Below, piece after piece: positions 30,609 through 37,869 of a DNA stretch of 64,000 nt. Under the pieces are notes generated by a model. It did not search any database. It was given only the letters and a program-made list of their open reading frames with translations, and was not told the DNA's origin. Source of the DNA: Marilutibacter chinensis. Its GTDB lineage: Bacteria > Pseudomonadota > Gammaproteobacteria > Xanthomonadales > Xanthomonadaceae. The number at the start of each line of letters is the position of its first letter. The stretch's first letter is position 1. Position numbers and translations under genes: made by a program. The stretch covers positions 1-64,000 of the forward strand of contig NZ_JAKJPO010000003.1 in assembly GCF_021725675.1 (NCBI RefSeq), in the 5' to 3' direction.

Positions 30609-31546
30609 TGAGCAAGGTATTGATCGTTGCCGAGCATCTGGACGGCAGGCTGAACGCCTCGACCGCCAAGTGCGTGTCCGCCGCGCAGGCGCTGAAGCCT
30701 GAATCCATCGACATCGTGGTGCTGGCCGCCGACCCGGCGGCGGTCGCCGCCGACGCCGCGCAGATCGCCGGCGTCGGCAAGGTACTGGCCGTCGCCAACG
30801 ACGCCAATGCGCACGCTGTGGCCCAGGTGCAGGCACCGCAGGTCGCGAAGCTGGCCGCCGGCTACAGCCACGTGTTCGGCCCTTCGACCACCTTCGGCAA
30901 GGACCTGATGCCCTGCGTCGCCGCCCTGCTCGGCGTCGCACAGGTTTCCGACGTGATGGCGGTCGAGGGCAGCCACACCTTCAAGCGCCCGATCTACGCC
31001 GGCAATGCGATCATCACCGTCGAGGCGCCGGCCGACCAGGCCGTCGTCGCGACCGTGCGCACGGCCTCCTGGCCGGAAGCCGCGCGTGGCGGCACCGCAG
31101 CGGTCGAAGCGGTTTCGATCGACGCCGAACTGCCGACCCATACCCGCTTCGTGGGCCTGGAGGCCGGCAGTTCCGACCGCCCCGACCTGCAGTCGGCGCG
31201 ACGCGTGGTGTCCGGTGGACGCGGCGTCGGCTCCGGAGAGAACTTCAAGATCATCTTCGATTTCGCCGACAAGCTTGGCGCGGCGGTCGGGGCCTCGCGT
31301 GCGGCGGTCGACGCCGGTTACGTCCCCAACGAGATGCAGGTCGGCCAGACCGGCAAGATCATCGCTCCTGAGCTGTACGTGGCCATCGGCATCAGCGGTG
31401 CGATCCAGCACCTGACCGGCATCAAGGACGCAGGCACGATCGTCGCGATCAACAAGGATGCCGACGCGCCGATCTTCGAGGTCGCCGACATCGGCCTGGT
31501 CGGGGATCTGTTCAAGCTCCTGCCGGAGCTGGAAGCGGCGCTTTGA
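30608..31546 (+). CDS. etfA: Electron transfer flavoprotein subunit alpha
   Basis: FAD-binding subunit of ETF. The 312-aa product starts [15 protein letters not shown]. Its C-terminal FAD domain includes [52 protein letters not shown] and [20 protein letters not shown], the full ETF-alpha signature. It overlaps etfB by one base and ends 45 bases before wecB, where base composition begins to change. Redox partner: the ETF-QO gene at 21605-23251. Confidence 0.96.
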   Translation: MSKVLIVAEHLDGRLNASTAKCVSAAQALKPESIDIVVLAADPAAVAADAAQIAGVGKVLAVANDANAHAVAQVQAPQVAKLAAGYSHVFGPSTTFGKDLMPCVAALLGVAQVSDVMAVEGSHTFKRPIYAGNAIITVEAPADQAVVATVRTASWPEAARGGTAAVEAVSIDAELPTHTRFVGLEAGSSDRPDLQSARRVVSGGRGVGSGENFKIIFDFADKLGAAVGASRAAVDAGYVPNEMQVGQTGKIIAPELYVAIGISGAIQHLTGIKDAGTIVAINKDADAPIFEVADIGLVGDLFKLLPELEAAL

Positions 31547-31591
31547 GACCTTTCATTTCCTGCCTTTCCCCAGAAGGTGAGTCCAGAACTA

Positions 31592-32737
31592 ATGCCTAGA
31601 AAAAAAAAGGTCATGGTGGTATTCGGAACCCGCCCCGAAGCCATCAAGATGGCACCGGTGGTTTCAGCGCTGGGTGGTATGCCTGATATCGAACCTCTCG
31701 TCACTGTCACTGCCCAGCACCGCCAGATGCTCGACCAGGTCCTCGACCTGTTCTCAATCTCGCCCGATGATGACCTTGACGTGATGGAGCCTGGACAGAC
31801 ACTTCCTCGACTGTTCAGCAAGATCCTGACGGGCATGACGGCGGTCATTGAGCAGCGAAAGCCAGACCTGGTACTAGTTCACGGCGACACCAGTACAACG
31901 TTGGCCACCAGCCTGGCCGCGTTCTACGCCAAGGTCCCAGTCGGACACGTCGAGGCAGGGCTGCGCACCGGCAATATGCAGGCGCCTTGGCCCGAAGAGG
32001 CCAATAGACGTCTGACGGCGCCCCTTTCGGCACTGCACTTCGCTCCTACTGAGCGCTCGGCAAAAAACCTGATCGACGAAGGCATCCCAGGCGAAGACGT
32101 ACACATCACCGGCAACACCGTGGTCGACGCACTACTGGAGGTGGTAACCCAGATCGAGGCTCGCTCCGAACTCAGGAATGAGCTGGAAGCGCGGTTTCCC
32201 TTCCTAGACGGGTCCAAGCGCCTCATCCTGGTTACTGGTCATCGCCGCGAGAACTTCGGCGCTGGTTTTGAGCAGATCTGCTTTGCGTTGGCCGACATCG
32301 CGGAGCGGGATGACGTTCAGGTCGTCTATCCGGTGCATTTGAATCCGAACGTCCAAGAGCCGGTCCAGCGCCTGCTTTCAGGTAACCCCCGTGTGTTCCT
32401 GATCGAGCCCCAAGACTACCTACCCTTCGTATATCTGATGTCACGCGCCTACCTGATCCTGACCGATTCCGGCGGAATCCAGGAAGAGGCGCCCTCGCTC
32501 GGCAAGCCGGTTCTGGTGATGAGGGAAACGACGGAACGTCCGGAGGCTGTCGAAGCCGGCACAGTCCTGCTCGTCGGAGTGAACCGCGAGCGGATCGTCG
32601 GCCAAGCGATCCGACTGCTCGATGATGCTTCCACTTACCTGGCCATGTCTCGGGCCCATAATCCCTATGGAGATGGCAAGGCCGCCAGGCGGATCGCTGA
32701 CGTCATTGCGGCCATGCATCGATCGCCAGGTGCGTGA
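31592..32737 (+). CDS. wecB: UDP-N-acetylglucosamine 2-epimerase (non-hydrolysing)
   Basis: Cytosolic enzyme interconverting UDP-GlcNAc and UDP-ManNAc, first step toward ManNAcA in surface polysaccharides. The 381-aa protein shows [33 protein letters not shown] followed by [11 protein letters not shown] (catalytic Glu residues), [10 protein letters not shown] (catalytic His) and [20 protein letters not shown]. Start: ATG at 31592 ([10 protein letters not shown]); a GTG at 31577 is possible. Its codon use and GC are visibly lower than in etfBA, marking the start of the island. The partner dehydrogenase WecC lies at the far end of the cluster (50237-51505). Confidence 0.94.
   Translation: MPRKKKVMVVFGTRPEAIKMAPVVSALGGMPDIEPLVTVTAQHRQMLDQVLDLFSISPDDDLDVMEPGQTLPRLFSKILTGMTAVIEQRKPDLVLVHGDTSTTLATSLAAFYAKVPVGHVEAGLRTGNMQAPWPEEANRRLTAPLSALHFAPTERSAKNLIDEGIPGEDVHITGNTVVDALLEVVTQIEARSELRNELEARFPFLDGSKRLILVTGHRRENFGAGFEQICFALADIAERDDVQVVYPVHLNPNVQEPVQRLLSGNPRVFLIEPQDYLPFVYLMSRAYLILTDSGGIQEEAPSLGKPVLVMRETTERPEAVEAGTVLLVGVNRERIVGQAIRLLDDASTYLAMSRAHNPYGDGKAARRIADVIAAMHRSPGA
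31600..31608 (+). repeat. A9 homopolymer in codons 3-6 of wecB
   Basis: Nine consecutive A residues (AGA AAA AAA AAG) start within codon 3 of wecB, the longest A run noticed in the window. Such runs can slip during replication or transcription and would shift the frame right after the start codon. Confidence 0.8.
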
Positions 32738-33034
32738 ACGGCTGCGCCGGGATGCGCACGACCAGAGCCATTTCGCCACAGCCTCCGTGGCTGCCGGATG
32801 CCGCACTCGACCGCCGCCTCCGGATTTAGGGGAGGCGGCCCTGATGGCGACCAGCAAGCCCCGAAGACATCGCCACCGCACGCTCCGGACATGTGCGGCA
32901 GGATCGCGAATCCGCGAGCTTGCCACATGTCTGTTGCCAGTCCCAGGAACCTCCAATCCTCAGGCCCCTCGCGACCGCCTGACACACGCCCCCCACCGCA
33001 TTCACACGACAAAAGCCCCCGGACCACAACTTCC

Positions 33035-33538
33035 ATGAAGAGAACACTTTCGATGGCCGCCATGGCCCTTTTGGTCGCTGCATGCGGTGAAGCTCCGGTC
33101 CCGCCCCCGTCCGAAACGGAAACCGGCGCGACGGCAGCAACGAGCGCTCCCGCCCCCCCCCGGACGAACATGCCAGCCATTCCGAAAATGCTCGAGCAGC
33201 CTCTGCCCCATTCCGTTGGAATGCCTTTGGAATACAACCTGAGAACGGACAGCGAAACAGGGCGGCGGCGGAAAATCGGGCTGGACTATCTGAAAGTCAC
33301 CCAGACGCAGGCACTGGATGCCATGACGGCTGCCCTGCAGGCCGAGCACTACACTATCGTGCAGGCGCGGAACGGCGAGGATGGAAGCGTCACCAGGCTC
33401 TTCCAGCATCCTGATGGCACCCGCCTGACGATGACCGTGACCCGCCGGAAAGGCTCCAACACCAGCCACCTGCCAGATGCGCGAGGACGCATCGTCTTCG
33501 ACTTCAGATTTCCTGAACGGAAAACAGCAGGCAATTGA
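33035..33538 (+). CDS. Hypothetical lipoprotein C
   Basis: Unrecognised 167-aa lipoprotein. It has a signal peptide with lipobox LVAAC (Cys about residue 17), a Pro/Ala/Thr-rich linker, and a compact domain (about 55-160) with pattern RRRKIGLDYLKVTQTQALDA, a second strand VTRLFQHPDGTRLTMTV and a final RGRIVFDF. The layout resembles the lipoprotein at 42155-42643 (strand, helix, PDG turn, strand), so I treat them as likely distant paralogs. The ATG at 33035 was chosen for the signal peptide. It sits between wecB and a sulfotransferase on the same strand. Function unknown. Confidence 0.75.
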   Translation: MKRTLSMAAMALLVAACGEAPVPPPSETETGATAATSAPAPPRTNMPAIPKMLEQPLPHSVGMPLEYNLRTDSETGRRRKIGLDYLKVTQTQALDAMTAALQAEHYTIVQARNGEDGSVTRLFQHPDGTRLTMTVTRRKGSNTSHLPDARGRIVFDFRFPERKTAGN

Positions 33539-33597
33539 GCCGAATTCCGGGCCGCGCCGCGGCGCTCCCATCCCCCCATTTCCCCCGGAGTACGTCG

Positions 33598-34596
33598 ATG
33601 CGCCTCGTTGCTCATATCGGACTGCACAAGACAGGTACCACTTCGCTGCAACTGGCGATGGCCGCCAACCGCGAGCTCCTCGGAAAATCGGGGGTCCTGT
33701 ACCCGGTAGCCGGGCATATCGACTCCGGTGGCCACCTCAATCTCGTTTGGGAGCAGGTCAGCCAATGGAAGTTCAAGCCCCATTTCGGTGGTCTGTCCGC
33801 CTTCGTGCATGAAGTCCGAAATACCGACTGCGATACGGTCATTCTGTCGGCCGAATCGCTGAGCGGCTACTACAATCGCACGGAGCCCGTCGAACTCGTA
33901 AAGAAGCTGTGCGACGACCTGGGCACAAGAGCCACCATCGTCTCCACCATCAGGCCTCAGCACACTTTGCTCGATTCGCTGTATGCGCAGAATGCGTCGA
34001 CAGGCTATACAGACCTTGATTTCAGGTCCTACGTCACCAAGACCCTGACTCAGCGCAGCTTGGAACTTGAGGTGCTGCTTGGGCGGTGGTACGAAAGCTT
34101 CGATGACGTCCGGCTCCTGGACGTGGACGGAAACAGGGAGAAGCCGCTCATCGCACGATTCCTCGAAATGTGTGACATCGAAATGCCGGCCGGCATGAAC
34201 GTGCTGGGGAGAGCAAACGAACGAGCCACCATTCATACCGTCGAATACGGAAGGTATGCGGCAAGAGTCCTGGCAGGCCTGGAGGTTACCCCTGCCGTAC
34301 GTCACCAGATCATTTCGATGGTGGCGAAATTGACACGCGCCAGATATCCCGGCGACCCGAAATTTTCCGGGCTCGACCGCGAGATGGCGGAGTTCCTCCA
34401 TATGCATTTCAGCGAGCGGAACGCGCAATTCGCCACTCGACGGCTGGCAGGCATTCCGCCCTTCGCCTCCGACGACAAGCCCTTGGAGAAGGCCAAGCCA
34501 TCGTTCCTGGACCTGGAAAAGGCAGATCAGGAAGAGAGGCTGACGTTCGAACGGATCCTGGCTTCCGCGATCATCTCGACCCAGGCCCAGAAATAG
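33598..34596 (+). CDS. PAPS-dependent sulfotransferase family protein
   Basis: Cytosolic sulfotransferase-fold enzyme (332 aa) likely adding sulfate from PAPS to a glycan or lipid precursor. The 5'-phosphosulfate loop is HIGLHKTGTTSLQ (residues about 6-18) and the 3'-phosphate region is TIVSTIRPQHTLLDSLY (about 120-136). The helical C-terminus ends in a Lys/Glu-rich tail. The gene lies in the polysaccharide island, so a glycan acceptor is the best guess; protein or lipid acceptors cannot be excluded. The ATG at 33598 directly precedes the PAPS loop region; the upstream in-frame ATG gives a dissimilar extension. Confidence 0.8.
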   Translation: MRLVAHIGLHKTGTTSLQLAMAANRELLGKSGVLYPVAGHIDSGGHLNLVWEQVSQWKFKPHFGGLSAFVHEVRNTDCDTVILSAESLSGYYNRTEPVELVKKLCDDLGTRATIVSTIRPQHTLLDSLYAQNASTGYTDLDFRSYVTKTLTQRSLELEVLLGRWYESFDDVRLLDVDGNREKPLIARFLEMCDIEMPAGMNVLGRANERATIHTVEYGRYAARVLAGLEVTPAVRHQIISMVAKLTRARYPGDPKFSGLDREMAEFLHMHFSERNAQFATRRLAGIPPFASDDKPLEKAKPSFLDLEKADQEERLTFERILASAIISTQAQK

Positions 34597-34606
34597 CCAG
34601 AAATAG
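34587..34606. repeat. 10-bp tandem duplication at the sulfotransferase stop
   Basis: CCAGAAATAG occurs twice in tandem, the first copy ending with the sulfotransferase stop codon TAG (34594-34596). It parallels the 21-bp duplication at the proS stop. Confidence 0.8.
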
Positions 34607-34653
34607 ATGGCGGGCACCTGCCGCGACCGCAATCGTCGCATGATGCCAAGTCC

Positions 34654-35238
34654 CTATTTCGCGACGAAGATACTCACCTTCTTCTCGCCGCGGTCGTTCA
34701 CCGTCCTGTAGATCTTCGACCTGGGGAAAACCTCGGCCATATCGGTCCCCAGGTACAGGATCAGGTCCTCATCGGTCGTCAGCCGATCCATCTCGACATC
34801 GATGCGGCATGTCGCGCTGCGGCAGCTCACCTCGGCCCCTTTTGCTTCGACACCTGCATTGGAGATTGCCGATGCCAGGACGTCGTCCAGAAAGTCCTGG
34901 GTGGACGACGCCCACTTCTGGTCAACGGCTTCCTGGTTGAACCGGTCCTCCTGGACCGCGATATCGTTTCCGGCAGGACTGGCCGGACGATTCAAGACCG
35001 GGGCTCGTATCTGAGTTCCCGGCAGTAAACCACCCGGTGCAGCGGTTCCTGCGGGGCGGCGTCCCTCCTGCGCAACCGTCCGTGTGCCCATCGCTCCCTC
35101 CAGCCGGGCAAGCCGCTCTTCCATCTCATCAAGTCGCTTGGCGATGGCCGCAGCGTCCTCTGCCCGGCCGGCATCGTCTGCACAGCCCGCGACTCCGGAA
35201 ACAACCAGAAAAGCAGTAAACAAACTGCAGGCTTTCAT
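34654..35238 (-). CDS. Lipoprotein A with CRSxTC domain (mirror-module gene A)
   Basis: Unrecognised 194-aa lipoprotein. The signal peptide ends in lipobox GVAGC. A coiled-coil helix (about residues 30-50, IAKRLDEMEERLARLEGAM) and a proline-rich linker follow, then a C-terminal domain with QEAVDQKWASSTQDFLDDVL, VSCRSATCRIDVEM and DEDLILYLGTDMAEVFP. This domain matches the product at 36968-37666 (VDxxW, CRSxTCxI, EDLxxYL, MAE). The Cys pair may form a disulfide in the periplasm. It lies 118 bases downstream of gene B on the same strand. ATG at 35238 chosen for the signal peptide; an ATG 36 bases upstream is unlikely. Confidence 0.78.
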   Translation of the reverse strand: MKACSLFTAFLVVSGVAGCADDAGRAEDAAAIAKRLDEMEERLARLEGAMGTRTVAQEGRRPAGTAAPGGLLPGTQIRAPVLNRPASPAGNDIAVQEDRFNQEAVDQKWASSTQDFLDDVLASAISNAGVEAKGAEVSCRSATCRIDVEMDRLTTDEDLILYLGTDMAEVFPRSKIYRTVNDRGEKKVSIFVAK

Positions 35239-35356
35239 CGCCCCCCCTTGGAAAGAAGCACCCATCCGGCCCACGACCAGCTCCGCCCCTCTTTATTCCC
35301 GTATGCTCGCACGCAAGCGCCGGATCGCAGGACCCGGCGCTTGCGGCAAACAGGTG

Positions 35357-35947
35357 CTACAGAATCGGAACGAGATTCACGTCCGTTATTGCGACCTCTT
35401 CGAGCCGTATCGCGTTGAGGCGCACCATCGGAGGAAGCAGGCAGCTGAGCCCCAATGGGCTGTCAGTGCCATTGCCGGAATCCATATCCGGAATCACGAG
35501 ATCGACCCGGGTGGATCCCGAGAAGCCTACGGCCGAAGCCGAGCCCGTTTCGGTAATGACACCGTCGTGGGTTATCTGCGCGGTGCAGGTCACCGTTCCC
35601 CCGGGGGAGTTTTCGAAACTCAATTGGACATGGACATTCGCATGGCCGGTCACCAGCAGCGGAACGCTGTACGAATCCCATTGCGCTTCGCTGTCGAGAG
35701 GAATCGTGCAGGCCGCATATCGGGGGACGGTACTCACGTTCTGGATACTGGAAGCCCTGATTATGAAGTCATCCCACTTGTTCCCGCCCCCCGGGACGCA
35801 GGCCGCGCCGGTAACGATCTTGTTTTCGGGCAGGAGGCTTTCAAGGAGCTGTGCATGGGACGGGGAGGAGAACAGGAAGCCTCCCACCGAAACCGCAACC
35901 AGAAGAAATCCCCTTTTCACCACAGACGCCAAGGTTACATTTTCCAT
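35357..35947 (-). CDS. Secreted four-cysteine protein B (mirror-module gene B)
   Basis: Unrecognised exported protein, 196 aa. The signal peptide (FLLVAVSVGGFLFSSPSHA, cleavage before QLLES) is followed by a beta-rich domain with four cysteines: GAACVPGGGNKW, YAACTI, GTVTCTAQ and LSCLLPPMV. All four align with the protein encoded at 36338-36910, along with IQNVSTVPRY and the RLEEVA ending. The SD is an AAAAGGGG run just upstream of ATG 35947. It is probably co-transcribed with gene A. No known domain recognised; the fold and job are open, perhaps matrix or polysaccharide-associated. Confidence 0.78.
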   Translation of the reverse strand: MENVTLASVVKRGFLLVAVSVGGFLFSSPSHAQLLESLLPENKIVTGAACVPGGGNKWDDFIIRASSIQNVSTVPRYAACTIPLDSEAQWDSYSVPLLVTGHANVHVQLSFENSPGGTVTCTAQITHDGVITETGSASAVGFSGSTRVDLVIPDMDSGNGTDSPLGLSCLLPPMVRLNAIRLEEVAITDVNLVPIL

Positions 35948-36337
35948 AATCTACACCCCTTTTCGCACGGAGCCACGTGCATTCAGATCCTTCGCGTTGG
36001 GGGCAATCCCAGCACTCGCCATGTGAAGCAGCAGTGATGGGAATTCATCTGGACGTGCACTATCCGACAAATAAATGTGATGAACATCACATATTAGATT
36101 TTATTAATATAAATGCCAGATGAATGAACTGGCCTGCCGGGAAGTCCGGAGGGCAAGGCGACTGCCCGCCAGGCCCGCTCCGCCTCCTGTCCCTCGTGCT
36201 TCGCCGCAATGGAAAGCACACACGAATCAACCGTCCATGGCTGTCCTGATCCGTCAGGGAACAACGTACTGGTGAGGAGTGGCGTCGCTGGCGCCACCTC
36301 GTTGAAGCGAACCCAAGACGATCTCAGGAGCAAAACA
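35948..36337. other. AT-rich divergent regulatory region of the mirror module
   Basis: About 390 bases between the divergent genes B and B'. The stretch 36061-36120 is strikingly AT-rich for this genome (TTATTAATATAAATG) and carries the CRP/Clp-type palindrome listed separately. A TAATAT at 36105-36110 could be a -10 element for rightward transcription, but the spacing to the palindrome is not canonical. H-NS-type silencing of this AT-rich patch is plausible. Confidence 0.6.
36076..36091. promoter_or_regulatory. CRP/Clp-type binding site
   Basis: TGTGATGAACATCACA matches the CRP consensus TGTGA-N6-TCACA perfectly, with perfect 8-bp arms ATGTGATG/CATCACAT when extended by one base each side. 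Clp of xanthomonads binds the same consensus and controls extracellular enzymes and polysaccharide. The site lies about 130 bases upstream of B and about 245 bases upstream of B', so it could serve both directions. Confidence 0.75.
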
Positions 36338-36910
36338 ATGGCCTACCACCACCGCCTGCTGGCTGCCGCCCTTCTGCTCGCAGCGCCTCTCACCTACTGC
36401 GAGCTCGCCTACGCCCAGACGACGACGGGGGCGGACGACAAGATCTGGACAGGCAATGCCTGCGTGCCCGCCGCCGGAAATTCGTGGTTCACCACGAAGA
36501 TCCGGCCCACCCATATCCAGAACGTGCAGAACGTTCCCCGCTACATCACCTGCACCGTGGAAGTTGATGCCGACCAGACCTGGAACACCGCCGACAACAA
36601 CGGTGGCACCAACAACGGATCCGCCTCCTTGTTCCTCGATTTCGACTACAGCGAGGCATCCTCGTCGACCACCACCTGCACGGTCCAGTTGATCAACAAC
36701 TCGACCAATACCATCGTCGAAACGAGCACCCTGTCCGTTGCCGGAACAGGCGGAGATGCCACGGTCGGATTGAGCTTCTTCAATCTGCTGCAAGGCTCGG
36801 CCGATGGCGTATCCCTTGGCTTCAATTGCCTGCTACCGCCGCTGGTCAAGCTGACGACGATCAACATCGAGGAATACGCGGCGACCCATCAGAACACCAT
36901 CTATCCCTGA
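36338..36910 (+). CDS. Secreted four-cysteine protein B' (paralog of B)
   Basis: Unrecognised exported protein, 190 aa, paralogous to the divergently encoded B. The signal peptide (LLAAALLLAAPLTYCELAYA, cleavage before QTTTG) precedes GNACVPAAGNSWF, IQNVQNVPRYITCTV, TTTCTVQL and LGFNCLLPPLVKL, which align block by block with B including all four mature cysteines. It is richer in Asn/Thr/Ser than B (DNNGGTNNGSAS), typical of surface-exposed proteins. SD CAGGAG at 36325-36330 fixes ATG 36338; gene A' follows after 57 bases. Confidence 0.8.
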   Translation: MAYHHRLLAAALLLAAPLTYCELAYAQTTTGADDKIWTGNACVPAAGNSWFTTKIRPTHIQNVQNVPRYITCTVEVDADQTWNTADNNGGTNNGSASLFLDFDYSEASSSTTTCTVQLINNSTNTIVETSTLSVAGTGGDATVGLSFFNLLQGSADGVSLGFNCLLPPLVKLTTINIEEYAATHQNTIYP

Positions 36911-36967
36911 TCGCCCCGACCCGTACATGTCCGTACAGCAGCGGCACCCATTGATATCGGAGCTCGT

Positions 36968-37666
36968 ATGTCAACATCACGGAATCCATGGACTTTGCGC
37001 AATGTATTGGCACAGCGGCCAAAATCCAGCACTGCGGTCATCGCTGCTGCCTTCTTTTCCATGGGCGCCATTGCTGGCTATGGCCTCAAGGCCGATAACG
37101 GACAGAGGGACGATGTCGCAATGACCGCCAAGGTCATGGGCGCTTCATTGAACCAGAGCGTTCCGGCGACACTGCAATCCACACTCCCTCCGAGCCCGCC
37201 CAGGGCTCGGAGGGATCCCTTGGCCGACCCAATGGCACAGGCCCGCGCTGATCGTGCGGCCCGAATGAAGCGCATGAGGGAAGACGATGCCTATGCGCTG
37301 CAGGTCGAGAAAGAACGTCTGGCAGCACTGGAGGCGGAATTCTCGAGAGAGCCTGTCGACCATGCATGGTCGACGATGGCCAGCCAGCATCTCAATGACT
37401 CGGTCGCAGCCGCGGCGAACGACTCCCTGGCCAAGATCAAGCAGACCGACATCAGATGCCGCAGTCAAACCTGCAGCATCCGCATCGATATGGAGGCCAG
37501 CTCTTCACACGAAGACCTGCTTATGTACCTGACCACCAACATGGCAGAACTCCTGCCGCATGCCAGGCTGGTCGTCCTGCCTCCTGCTCAAGGTCTGCGC
37601 CAAGTCAACATCTATGCGGATAAAGGCATGGCGCAGGACCATAATCCGGGACGGGATGAGGCCTGA
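36968..37666 (+). CDS. Membrane-anchored CRSxTC protein A' (paralog of A)
   Basis: Unrecognised 232-aa protein. Unlike A it has no lipobox; instead an N-terminal membrane anchor (about residues 20-40, STAVIAAAFFSMGAIAGYGL) is followed by a proline-rich linker and a helix (LQVEKERLAALEAEFSREP). The C-terminal domain matches A: EPVDHAWSTMASQHLNDSV, IRCRSQTCSIRIDM and EDLLMYLTTNMAELLP. Placement after B' mirrors A after B. A and A' would therefore present the same domain from different membranes or anchors. Function unknown; possibly a partner of B'. Confidence 0.78.
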   Translation: MSTSRNPWTLRNVLAQRPKSSTAVIAAAFFSMGAIAGYGLKADNGQRDDVAMTAKVMGASLNQSVPATLQSTLPPSPPRARRDPLADPMAQARADRAARMKRMREDDAYALQVEKERLAALEAEFSREPVDHAWSTMASQHLNDSVAAAANDSLAKIKQTDIRCRSQTCSIRIDMEASSSHEDLLMYLTTNMAELLPHARLVVLPPAQGLRQVNIYADKGMAQDHNPGRDEA

Positions 37667-37842
37667 GCACCCGACTGCAGGCAATGGCCGCAGGAAGACA
37701 GCCGCGCCCACGCGGATGACATGGCTGCCGGCACTGGACTGGCGTCGGCTGGACGCGCGTTGCGGTAATGGACGATACGTTCGCTGTGGGCTTGGTGGTC
37801 GCCGGAATCTCTCCACGACAAGGCCGGCGGCATCGCCCGCAG

Positions 37843-37860
37843 GCCCCGGCACGCCGGGGC
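37843..37860. terminator. Compact hairpin between convergent genes
   Basis: GCCCCGG (37843-37849) pairs with CCGGGGC (37854-37860) around CACG, ten bases from the stop of the glycosyltransferase gene at 37870 and downstream of A'. There is no T-run, so terminator function is only likely from its position between convergent genes. Confidence 0.4.
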
Positions 37861-37869
37861 CCATGGCCG

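Noticed and set aside
36105..36110. TAATAT as a -10 box for rightward transcription of B'
   Set aside because: No -35 hexamer at proper spacing and distance from the CRP site is not the canonical -41.5 or -61.5, so not listed as a promoter.
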